In this document: positions 1-6,122 of the stretch, piece by piece | How the letters are laid out: each line of letters starts with the position of its first letter | Position numbering within the stretch: position 1 is the stretch's first letter | From: Promethearchaeia archaeon | GTDB taxonomy: Archaea; Asgardarchaeota; Lokiarchaeia; Sigyniarchaeales; SOKP01 | Assembly: GCA_029856445.1 (NCBI GenBank) | Contig: JAHQWY010000135.1 | Coordinates: forward strand, 1 to 8,993 | Length of the DNA stretch: 8,993 bases | Direction: 5' to 3' | Position numbers and translations under genes: made by a program | The notes under the pieces: model-generated | What the model was told of the DNA's origin: nothing | What the model saw: only the letters and a program-made list of their open reading frames with translations | Database searches by the model: none

Positions 1-1
1 A

Positions 2-901
2 TTAGGCTTATTATCTACATTAATTATTTTGACAAGAAAACCCGAAAAAATACAATTCATTAAACAACTAAAATCACAGAACCTTCTGGTAAAGATAAAT
101 CCAATTTCACATAAAATAGAGAATAATAATAGAGTTTTTGGGTTTATAAGTCATTTAGATTCCAAAGGACAAAGATTTAAGATCAACACTCGGACAAGGA
201 TAATTAAAGTTTGGATTTCCTCGTCAGTTGTACTCGGTTTCTTAATAATTCTTAAAAATTTGATATTAATAAGATTTAAATTAACATTTTTCATTATCGG
301 ACTGTTTCCCTTAATAACAAACATATTGGTAACCATCTTAATGCTTCTTAATAACACAGATAATAGTTCTGTAGGTGCTGTTGATAATGCTTCAGGTGTT
401 GCGTGTAATTTAGAGCTGGTACATTATTATAGTATCCCTGAAAATAGATTGAATAACTATAGTTTATGGTTTCTTTTTACAGGGGCTGAAGAATGCGGAA
501 CAATGGGTATTAAGCATTTTTATAATAATATAAAAGACCATAATCCTACTACAATGATTGTATTTAATTTTGAATCGATTGCTAAAAACGTATTTTTATT
601 CCCCGGAGAAAATGAAGGTGATAATGTCAAGGATATTGATTACTTACTCCTGAATAACAAGAGAAATCTCCCGGTCAGACATTACACCACTAGTAGGGTT
701 TTTGGTACCCATTCCGATGGAGGTTATTTAGGAGATAAAGGTCTATGGGGATTTGGGATTGGTGAGGTTGAAGCTTATGATTATATGCATACTAATCGAG
801 ATACTCTTGACAAAATTGATACCAAAATATTAGAAAAACTGTGTTTAGTTCTTACAGATGCAATAAATGAGCATGATTCCAAATATTTTAATAAGATTTA
901 A
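2..901 (+). CDS. M28-family zinc metallopeptidase with two internal membrane helices (5' partial)
   Basis: Probable membrane-bound M28 (aminopeptidase-type) di-zinc peptidase. The frame is open from the first complete codon at base 2, so the true start is outside the window; the TTG at 29 is only an internal codon that could be mistaken for a start. Numbering residues from that TTG, the metal-site motifs occur in family order: HLDS (H42, D44), VDNASG (D119, bridging Asp), TGAEE (E154 general base, E155 ligand), NFES (E182 at the position usually Asp) and MHTNRDT (H254). Two hydrophobic segments (about 61-81 and 85-107) sit between the HxD and DNASG motifs, so the catalytic fold is interrupted by a membrane hairpin. 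The ten codons before the TTG are also hydrophobic and may end a further helix. The substrate is unknown. The gene ends at a TAA and converges on the regulator at 947-1837. The family call is firm; activity and topology are inferred. Confidence 0.82.
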   Translation, partial: LGLLSTLIILTRKPEKIQFIKQLKSQNLLVKINPISHKIENNNRVFGFISHLDSKGQRFKINTRTRIIKVWISSSVVLGFLIILKNLILIRFKLTFFIIGLFPLITNILVTILMLLNNTDNSSVGAVDNASGVACNLELVHYYSIPENRLNNYSLWFLFTGAEECGTMGIKHFYNNIKDHNPTTMIVFNFESIAKNVFLFPGENEGDNVKDIDYLLLNNKRNLPVRHYTTSRVFGTHSDGGYLGDKGLWGFGIGEVEAYDYMHTNRDTLDKIDTKILEKLCLVLTDAINEHDSKYFNKI

Positions 902-914
902 TAAAAAAATTCTC

Positions 915-933
915 ATTCTTTTAATAAAAGAAT
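915..933. terminator. Convergent-gene stem-loop terminator
   Basis: A perfect inverted repeat lies between two convergent genes: ATTCTTTT (915-922), a three-base loop, and AAAAGAAT (926-933). A second inverted repeat, ATCTAAA/TTTAGAT (937-952), overlaps the stop codon of the minus-strand regulator. The position suggests bidirectional transcription termination. The stems are almost all A-T pairs, so termination may depend more on the T-runs than on the hairpin. Confidence 0.4.
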
Positions 934-946
934 AAAATCTAAAACT

Positions 947-1837
947 TTAGATATGCTGAAATAATATTTCGAAATCAGAAAAATCGAATGGTTTCAAAAT
1001 ATAGCCATCTGCTTTAGTTTCTGACATCTTTTTCTCTACTTCACTCCCAGGAATTGCTGTTAATAAAAAGACAGGTATTTCTTTATATTTCTGATGTTCT
1101 TTTATCATTTTACAAATTTCATAACCAGAGATATCTGGTAGGATGATATCCAATAATATTAACTTAGGTACACCCCCTCTTAATTCGTCTATGCCTTTTG
1201 TTCCACTCACTACGCCTTTGCATTTATACCCTTTACTTTCAAAATAGCTTGTTAACAGCCGAATTGTTGCAAGATCATCTTCTATGAGGAGTATATCATA
1301 TTGGGGCTCAACATCTTCCGTTTGTATATCGTCTAGTATGTTAATAATTTTATTTTCAAGTAGCATGCTTTGATCAAATATATTTTTAATAGTTGACAAA
1401 ACATCCTCATCTAATTCATCTTTATAATTTTCTATAAGTAGTTGGCTAAATCCTTTAATAGTTGTTAAAGGTTCCTTTAGAGCGTGTGAAATATTGGATA
1501 GGGTTTTTTCATTCATCCCTCTTAATCCCCCACTCAATAAATCTGACTTTTTTTCAATGTAGTAGTCAACACTATCCCTAATTAGTGCAGATATAGTTGA
1601 ATATTCGTGGGATTCCTTAAAATTTTGCCATTTATTTTTAGTCTCTTCAGACACGTATAAGGAAATTCTTTCTTTATCTCGATCGTAAATTTTTTCTCCT
1701 TTTAGCCATTTTTTAAATCCCTCAGTGATAGTTCCGCGCCAAATTGCATATTTATCAGTCTGTTCTTGATAAATTTTCATTAGTTTTTTAGTACGTGGAT
1801 TATCTAATTCTAATTTTGCGATCTCCTCATCTGTCAT
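947..1837 (-). CDS. RHH-HisKA-receiver domain transcriptional response regulator, copy 1
   Basis: Single-chain signalling regulator of 296 residues from the first ATG. Residues 30-56 are a conserved lead-in containing WRGTITEGFKKW. Residues 57-96 fit a ribbon-helix-helix (MetJ/Arc/CopG) domain: strand RISLYV, helix from SEETKNKW, second helix from STISALIRDSVDYYIE. Residues 112-171 resemble a HisKA dimerisation/phosphoacceptor domain with H118 in NISHALKEPLTTIKG. No HATPase domain follows. Residues 180-296 are a receiver domain with acidic pair D187/D188, phosphoacceptor D230 in LLLDIILPD, T260 and K282. It therefore probably binds DNA and is phosphorylated in trans; self-phosphorylation is not expected. 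The DNA-binding domain precedes the receiver, the reverse of the common order. The frame is open upstream of the ATG to a TAG at 1919-1921, and the true start may be an ATT at 1903. Its closest relative here is the copy at 2204-3037. Domain calls are firm; target and kinase are unknown. Confidence 0.85.
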   Translation of the reverse strand: MTDEEIAKLELDNPRTKKLMKIYQEQTDKYAIWRGTITEGFKKWLKGEKIYDRDKERISLYVSEETKNKWQNFKESHEYSTISALIRDSVDYYIEKKSDLLSGGLRGMNEKTLSNISHALKEPLTTIKGFSQLLIENYKDELDEDVLSTIKNIFDQSMLLENKIINILDDIQTEDVEPQYDILLIEDDLATIRLLTSYFESKGYKCKGVVSGTKGIDELRGGVPKLILLDIILPDISGYEICKMIKEHQKYKEIPVFLLTAIPGSEVEKKMSETKADGYILKPFDFSDFEILFQHI

Positions 1838-1903
1838 ACTTAATCCTTCGAGATCTTCTTCATCATTTTCTCTATTTTTATTACTTTTTTTTTCGCCCGA
1901 AAT
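1838..1903 (-). other. Probable N-terminal extension of regulator copy 1 from an ATT codon
   Basis: The frame of the regulator continues upstream of its first ATG for 22 codons to an ATT at 1903-1901, with an in-frame TAG at 1921-1919. It has no ATG, GTG or TTG. The peptide begins ISGEKKSNKN. The same stretch of copy 2 begins ISGQKIPSSKN, and both copies have exactly 51 residues from that Ile to the shared YA[IV]WRG motif. The serine is TCG here and AGT in copy 2, which favours selection on protein over residual DNA similarity. GAGTTGAT (1917-1910) resembles the archaeal Shine-Dalgarno GAGGTGAT and ends six bases before the ATT. AUU initiation is inferred, not proven. Confidence 0.5.
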
Positions 1904-1921
1904 TTTCGCATCAACTCTCTA

Positions 1922-2203
1922 AGCATTAATTCTTTTACTATGGTAATTTTGTAAAATAAGTATTTTAAAAATTTTTGTAAACTCCTATTTAAAATTTGTA
2001 TCTATTATTAAAGTTATTTTCTTTTTTTATAAAAATAATCATCAAAAATTTGATTGTTTACAATAATTTGTATATTTTTATCTTTTAATAATACTTTTTT
2101 ATTATAAATATTAATATGATATGTAAATATAGTTTTTAAGCAACTCAATTAGTTGAAACTAAAATTAATAAAAGTGTGATTTTAATATTTGGCTTAATAT
2201 TTC
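1922..2203. other. AT-rich intergenic region between the two regulator copies
   Basis: No gene is supported here. For copy 1 on the minus strand, weak TATA-like AT stretches lie around 1952-1972. The 12-mer AAAATTTTTGTA at 1968-1979 (plus-strand reading) recurs at 3284-3295 upstream of copy 2 and could be a shared control site. A weak five-pair stem, CAACT/AGTTG (2141-2155), lies about 50 bases downstream of the copy 2 stop codon and might mark its transcript end. Confidence 0.3.
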
Positions 2204-3037
2204 TTATGAATTTTTTAAGATATCAAATATGACTTCAAAATCAGCAAAATTAAAAGGTTTTAATATGTACCCATCAGCTTTCGTTTCATCTAAATTCTTT
2301 TCCACTTCAAAAGCAGCTATTGCAGTCAAAAAATAAACAGGAATATTTTTATATTCTTTATCGGACTTAATTGTTTTACATATATCATACCCACTTAAAT
2401 CTGGCAAAATAATGTCTAATAGAATGAGTTTGGGAACAGCATTACCTAATTCTTCTAATCCTTTTGAACCACTAACAACCCCTTTGCATTTAAATCCCTT
2501 ACTTTCGAAATAACTCTTAATAAGCCGAATGGTTGCTAAATCATCTTCAATTAACAAAACATCATATTCAGGTTCTACCTTAATATTATCTAAAATATTG
2601 ATTATTTTCTTCTCAAGCAAAATACTCTGTTCAAATATATTTTTTACCGTATCTAACACTTGTTCATTTAATTTCTCTCTGTAATTCTCAAGGAGTAGTT
2701 GAGAATAACCCTTTATTGAAGTGAGTGGTTCTTTTAATGTATGAGAAATGTTTGAAATAGTCTCAGGATTTAATCGACCTAAACTAGTACCTTTGAATTG
2801 CTCTTGACTTTCTATGTATGTGTCTACAGCCTCTCTAATTAATTTTGAAATTGTTAAATTGCCGTCATTCTTGGTATAATCTATCCATTTCAATTTAGTA
2901 TCCTCAGAAACATATAAAGAAATCCGTTCTTTATCCCGTTGATAAATTTTTTCTCCTTTTTGCCATTTTTTAAAGCCTTCAGTTATTACTCCGCGCCATA
3001 CTGCATATCTATTAGTTTCTTTTTCATACCTTTTCAT
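2204..3037 (-). CDS. RHH-HisKA-receiver domain transcriptional response regulator, copy 2
   Basis: Paralogue of the protein at 947-1837, 277 residues from the first ATG. The receiver parts are about 70% identical by eye, and gaps are needed only in the linker after the HisKA domain. RHH domain at about 38-77 (strand RISLYV, second helix TISKLIREAVDTYIE); HisKA-like domain at about 93-152 with H99 in NISHTLKEPLTSIKG; receiver domain at about 158-277 with D165/D166, D208 in LLLDIILPD, T238 and K260. No histidine-kinase ATPase domain is present. The DNA-contacting strand is identical to copy 1 while the first RHH helix differs, so the two may read similar operators, pair with each other, or answer different inputs. 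It has its own upstream promoter-like sequence, so the two are probably not one operon. The frame extends upstream of this ATG, and the real start may be an ATT at 3160. Function is inferred from domains. Confidence 0.84.
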   Translation of the reverse strand: MKRYEKETNRYAVWRGVITEGFKKWQKGEKIYQRDKERISLYVSEDTKLKWIDYTKNDGNLTISKLIREAVDTYIESQEQFKGTSLGRLNPETISNISHTLKEPLTSIKGYSQLLLENYREKLNEQVLDTVKNIFEQSILLEKKIINILDNIKVEPEYDVLLIEDDLATIRLIKSYFESKGFKCKGVVSGSKGLEELGNAVPKLILLDIILPDLSGYDICKTIKSDKEYKNIPVYFLTAIAAFEVEKNLDETKADGYILKPFNFADFEVIFDILKNS

Positions 3038-3160
3038 TTCCTCAGTTCTCTCAATGGAATTATTATCTATTTTTATTAAATCACCATCTTCTGAGATCTT
3101 TTCAGTTTTGTCGTTGATTTTGTCTGGGTTCTTTGAAGACGGAATTTTTTGACCACTAAT
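3038..3160 (-). other. Probable N-terminal extension of regulator copy 2 from an ATT codon
   Basis: The frame stays open for 41 codons upstream of the first ATG to an ATT at 3160-3158. A second ATT lies two codons earlier (3166) and an in-frame TAA at 3178-3176. There is no ATG, GTG or TTG. The peptide ISGQKIPSSKN matches the extension of copy 1 (ISGEKKSNKN) at identical spacing from the shared YA[IV]WRG motif. The rest is charged and looks disordered. A good TATA box at 3201-3209 would place the transcript start near 3175-3180, so this stretch would be transcribed with a leader of roughly 15-20 bases. No clear Shine-Dalgarno is seen. AUU initiation is an inference. Confidence 0.5.
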
Positions 3161-3200
3161 TGAAATCGATAGTTTTTATTGAAAACCTAATAAAAGAACT

Positions 3201-3209
3201 TATATTTAA
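3201..3209 (-). promoter_or_regulatory. TATA box of regulator copy 2
   Basis: On the minus strand this reads TTAAATATA, close to the archaeal TATA consensus. Standard archaeal spacing (about 25 bases) puts the transcript start near the in-frame TAA at 3178-3176, just upstream of the candidate ATT start codons. This is a sequence-based prediction only. Confidence 0.45.
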
Positions 3210-3414
3210 TGTTTATTCATTAGATAAATTTTGAGGGTTAATCGTAAGAATAAAATTTTCTACTAAGGATTGAATAAATTATGAAAATTTTTGTACACAA
3301 ATAATAATTGCACAATTTAATAAACTCCTAAAAAAGGATATTAAAAAATATATAAATGGCACGAAATTGCTGATAACTATAGTAAAACAAAATTAAGTTT
3401 TATTAACTAATCTT
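3210..3414. other. AT-rich non-coding spacer
   Basis: No gene is supported. It holds one TTGTACACAAAT copy (3291-3302) of a motif recurring in the other large intergenic region, the 12-mer AAAATTTTTGTA (3284-3295) shared with the spacer between the regulators, and a small inverted repeat TAAAAC/GTTTTA (3383-3402). Confidence 0.3.
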
Positions 3415-3433
3415 AAAAAAATTAAAAAAAAAA
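3415..3433 (-). terminator. T-rich terminator of the longin-like membrane protein gene
   Basis: On the minus strand, about 20 bases past the stop codon at 3455-3457, there is a run of ten T, then AA, then seven T. Archaeal transcription commonly ends at such T-runs without needing a hairpin. Confidence 0.5.
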
Positions 3434-3454
3434 GTATTTAATTAATAGTAATCG

Positions 3455-4906
3455 TTATGTTTTTCCTTTTTCTTGAGTTTTTAAATCAAAATATGCATCC
3501 TCAAGGACTTTTAGATATTCAATTAATACTTTTTTCGCTTTAGATTTTTGTTCGTATGCTAATTTGATATTTCTTAAAAGATATTTTGGGAAGATATAAT
3601 CAATGGATAGATCAGATAGAAGGGTGTAATACTCAATATCATTCTCATCTTTAAAGACTTTAATCATTTGAGTATCCCATAACATTTTCAGTACGGCATA
3701 GATGTCTTCAACTCCTTTCTTTTTAAGCTTTTCAAGATCTTGTCTTGTAACAATCGCCGTTCTTAATAATCGTAGTGTTTCATAAACTTGCGGATTGATC
3801 AATATCTCCACAATTCTAAGGTTATCTTCTTCTGAGGGATGATAATTTTGAAAAAATTTCTTTACTTCAGATGAATAAGCTTTAGCAAATTGAGTTGGTA
3901 AACCTAAATCTATTGGATTCTCTAACAAATTAATTGGGGGTACTCGAAGCATAAAAAGATCTTTGGTGAGGAAAATTAATTCTGAAGGCATACCCTTTAC
4001 TGACACTTCTTTAATAATATCACTTTTAACAAGATCAATTAAAATTGAATCTAAATCGATGTAACTTTCAGTAAATTTGTCCCTAATCCAAATTTCTAAT
4101 TCAGATTTATAGGCTGCTCCATAATCACTTAAATTTTTAATAATTATTCGTTTAAGTTCATTATAATAATTTTTTGGTAAAATTTCTTCTTTACTAAGAG
4201 ATGGATATACTGCTATTCGGTGAAAAAGTGAAGGGATCATTGGTAAGTAAGAATCATTTGGTAAATTTTGTAATATTATATGAACAATATCTGACATTCC
4301 ACCTTCATAAGCATCAGGATCATCGTCTAAATTTAAAAATAAAAGAAGATAATATCCTAGTTCTGGTCCTGTATAGTATGATAAGATGTTTAGAGAGCCA
4401 ACAGTTAATGTTATTATTCCTTTTTCTTCACTATATTCATGGGTACTATATATTTGCAATAATGTTTTTTCAGAAATTTCAAAATTTTTAGGATATGTAG
4501 TAATGATTTCAGTCCCAATCCTTTCATCCCATTTCATCAATACCATTCCTACAGGTTTTTTATCATGTGTTCTTGTAAATTCAGCAATTTCTTCCTCTTC
4601 CTTTGGTATCTTCTTATATTTTTCAATTTTGATCCCTAAAATGTCTTCTAACGATAACCCAAGCTTATCCCATTTTTCTCTTATTAATTCCCCTATAAAA
4701 GCTTCTTTATTGCGGTATAAAAGGGATTCTGGGATTATCTTATTTCCATCAATTGCTTTTTTCATGGATCTAATTTTCTTAACGAATTTAGGAATTGTGG
4801 TATATTTATATACTTTATATCCAACTATACTACATATTGAGGCAGCAATAGCAAAAAGGATTAATAAAAAGTAAAATGTAGGTATTCCAGGAAAAATTTC
4901 TTCCAT
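3455..4906 (-). CDS. Membrane-anchored protein with longin-like domain and predicted winged helices
   Basis: From the first ATG, 483 residues. A single membrane helix lies at about 9-30 (FYFLLILFAIAASICSIVG), followed by a basic stretch (34-51) that places the rest in the cytoplasm. Residues about 119-218 look like a longin/roadblock-type fold: strand GMVLMKWD, strand TEIITTYP, helix, strand ITLTVGSLNILSYYTG, strand YYLLLFLNLDDD, final helix. The W126-D-x-R-x-G131 start recalls longin domains of small-GTPase regulators. The rest is mostly helical; two stretches (about 250-325 and 375-445) resemble winged helix-turn-helix modules, and the end is charged and helical. No enzyme motif is visible. 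The frame is open about 300 bases further upstream and encodes an Ig-like ectodomain, so this ATG, which has no Shine-Dalgarno and sits just before the membrane helix, may be internal. The gene may be a truncated remnant or may now make only the anchored cytoplasmic part. Fold assignments are by eye. Confidence 0.72.
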   Translation of the reverse strand: MEEIFPGIPTFYFLLILFAIAASICSIVGYKVYKYTTIPKFVKKIRSMKKAIDGNKIIPESLLYRNKEAFIGELIREKWDKLGLSLEDILGIKIEKYKKIPKEEEEIAEFTRTHDKKPVGMVLMKWDERIGTEIITTYPKNFEISEKTLLQIYSTHEYSEEKGIITLTVGSLNILSYYTGPELGYYLLLFLNLDDDPDAYEGGMSDIVHIILQNLPNDSYLPMIPSLFHRIAVYPSLSKEEILPKNYYNELKRIIIKNLSDYGAAYKSELEIWIRDKFTESYIDLDSILIDLVKSDIIKEVSVKGMPSELIFLTKDLFMLRVPPINLLENPIDLGLPTQFAKAYSSEVKKFFQNYHPSEEDNLRIVEILINPQVYETLRLLRTAIVTRQDLEKLKKKGVEDIYAVLKMLWDTQMIKVFKDENDIEYYTLLSDLSIDYIFPKYLLRNIKLAYEQKSKAKKVLIEYLKVLEDAYFDLKTQEKGKT

Positions 4907-5206
4907 ATTAACTACAATGGTAATGCTAAATTCTTGAGTGATGTAATCTTCTTTTGAAACATTGATTTTACCAGTTAAAGTCTGAGCAGAAAAAAAAGCA
5001 TTTACATTATTTGTACGAAAATCAAGTTTGTAGTTTCCAATTTCTTCAAATTCATATAAAATTCCTTTTATATCTAATATTACTGTAGCATTTAATAAAG
5101 GTACATCACCTTTAGTGGGATCCGTTACCTTTATCTCAATTGGAACTGATTTACCCTGGACAACACTTATTTGATTATCTTTAAATCTATCACTAAGAAT
5201 GAATAC
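4907..5206 (-). pseudogene. In-frame Ig-like ectodomain remnant lacking a start codon
   Basis: This stretch is open and in frame with the longin-like membrane protein for 100 codons, bounded upstream by TAA at 5209-5207. The translation looks like real protein: an alternating hydrophobic pattern with IEIKVTDPTKGDVPLLNATV and NAFFSAQTLTGKINVS, typical of extracellular Ig- or cadherin-like beta-sandwiches, leading directly into the membrane helix. It has no ATG, GTG or TTG and no signal peptide; ATT at 5200 is the only near-start codon seen. The simplest reading is that the 5' part of a longer surface-receptor gene has been lost, with a break near 5207-5231, where the small membrane protein gene now ends. 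Alternatives are a nonsense mutation, a frameshift or non-standard initiation. Confidence 0.6.
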
Positions 5207-5231
5207 TTAATTATCTGATAAATTAAGTTGT

Positions 5232-5432
5232 TCATCTTTTAATTAGATAATATAATATTACGACAAATCCGAAAAAAGTTAGAATACTACCGAGAATGAT
5301 ATTCATAGCCCATGCTAACGCCATGGAAGTAGCCCAATTACTTGAAATTCCTATGAATATGCCATTAATAAGAGGTATCAATCCTATGACTAAGATTATC
5401 ACTCCTCCTATACCTATAATCCTTAATGCCAT
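5232..5432 (-). CDS. Small two-helix membrane protein of unknown function
   Basis: A 66-residue hydrophobic protein with two predicted membrane helices (about 5-27 and 38-63), a short polar turn (SSNWATS) and a basic C-terminus (LIKR). I recognise no family. The start is well supported: GGGTGA (5448-5443 on the minus strand) forms a Shine-Dalgarno with a ten-base gap to the ATG, and a strong TATA box lies at 5496-5503. The opposite strand also has an open frame here, but it lacks these signals. The stop codon is only 22 bases from the TAA that closes the upstream edge of the ectodomain remnant. Plausible as a small membrane-complex component, but this cannot be shown. Confidence 0.62.
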   Translation of the reverse strand: MALRIIGIGGVIILVIGLIPLINGIFIGISSNWATSMALAWAMNIILGSILTFFGFVVILYYLIKR

Positions 5433-5442
5433 GTTTTATACT

Positions 5443-5448
5443 TCACCC
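5443..5448 (-). promoter_or_regulatory. Shine-Dalgarno of the small membrane protein
   Basis: On the minus strand this reads GGGTGA within GGTGGGTGAAG, complementary to the usual archaeal 16S rRNA 3' end, ten bases before the ATG at 5432. It decides in favour of the minus-strand frame over the overlapping plus-strand one. Confidence 0.55.
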
Positions 5449-5495
5449 ACCAGTTTTTTCAACAAAAGAGTATTAACTATCTTATGATCTCTTTT

Positions 5496-5503
5496 TATTT
5501 AAA
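5496..5503 (-). promoter_or_regulatory. TATA box of the small membrane protein gene
   Basis: On the minus strand this reads TTTAAATA within AACATTTAAATA. The same 12-base string occurs on the plus strand in the predicted TFB promoter, which strengthens both calls. The expected transcript start is near 5470, giving a leader of about 40 bases. Confidence 0.5.
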
Positions 5504-5956
5504 TGTTATAAGGATTTTAGTGTGTTTCCACCTAACCTTGTTTCACTATATCTGTCCCAAAACTCTCAATCTCGTGAAGTAATAGGCAAGTTCAAAAAAA
5601 AGTTTGATCTCATTCAAATGAAATATAATTAATTTACACAAATTAAATAATGTCAAATTATGTACACAAATTCTAAATTTTTAATTTTTTATCTCAAAAT
5701 TATTTATAACTTTATGCAATTTTTTTACATTTCTGTCGTGGATTTTGTAATTATGACCCACTGATTCATACGATTGCGACAAAAAATGATTGTTATATTT
5801 TTTTTCTTATAAAAAATGGATATCACTACCATATTATATCACTTTTTTTACCATTACATTGCATAAAAAAATTAAGAATGATTTCCCTAGATACTTTTTT
5901 ATACAAAACACAAAGGTATTGTGCGCATATATAAAAAAAATTTTTACAACAAAACA
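5504..5956. other. AT-rich intergenic region between divergent promoters
   Basis: No gene is supported; the longest frames are short and broken. It contains one exact GTACACAAA (5662-5670) and a near copy TTTACACAAA (5633-5642) of a motif also seen at 3293-3301 and, inverted, at 6030-6038. A second TATA-like stretch, ATATATAAAA, lies at 5928-5937. The stretch 5520-5590 is less AT-rich than its surroundings, but I see no tRNA or other known RNA fold in it. Confidence 0.35.
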
Positions 5957-5964
5957 TTTAAATA
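5957..5964 (+). promoter_or_regulatory. TATA box of the TFB gene
   Basis: TTTAAATA preceded by an A-rich stretch suitable as a TFB recognition element (AAAACA). It would start transcription near 5985-5990 and give a leader of about 135 bases before the ATG at 6123, which is long for an archaeal gene. The alternative TATA-like stretch at 5928-5937 would make the leader longer. Confidence 0.45.
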
Positions 5965-6005
5965 CTTGATCGTGATACTATTATTATAACTAAGATTGCT
6001 TTTTT

Positions 6006-6038
6006 CACACAAAATTCTCACACAAAAGTTTTGTGTAC
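6006..6038 (+). repeat. Direct and inverted CACACAAAA repeats in the TFB leader
   Basis: CACACAAAA occurs at 6006-6014 and 6019-6027, 13 bases apart. The second copy begins a perfect inverted repeat, ACACAAAA (6020-6027), G, TTTTGTGT (6029-6036), which continues into GTAC. The cluster lies just downstream of the predicted transcript start, so it could be an operator for a dimeric repressor or a structured leader element. Confidence 0.45.
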
Positions 6039-6122
6039 AAAAAATCTCGATTGAAAAATGGTTGTGCGATAAAAAAAATTTTAGAAATCATTAACATAAG
6101 ATTTGGGCAAGGGTAAGAAATA

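Noticed and set aside
1883..1912. Alternative start of regulator copy 1 at an out-of-frame ATG (1912) with slippage at the run of nine A
   Set aside because: This would replace the ISGEK residues that match copy 2, and copy 2 has no comparable arrangement. In-frame ATT initiation explains both copies with one mechanism.
947..3037. Toxin-antitoxin module, suggested by the ribbon-helix-helix domains
   Set aside because: No toxin-like small gene adjoins either copy, and both chains carry full receiver domains, which fits signalling better.
4201..4874. Plus-strand open frames opposite the longin-like membrane protein
   Set aside because: They lie antisense to a long, well-formed coding frame, have no domain pattern, and read as hydrophobic by-products of the opposite codons.
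5296..5487. Plus-strand 63-codon frame overlapping the small membrane protein
   Set aside because: It has no promoter or ribosome-binding site, whereas the minus-strand frame has a TATA box, a Shine-Dalgarno and a clean two-helix pattern.
5433..6122. tRNA, small RNA gene or CRISPR repeats in the large spacer
   Set aside because: No cloverleaf, TPsiC-like arm or regularly spaced repeats could be found; the direct repeat at 6006-6027 has only two copies.
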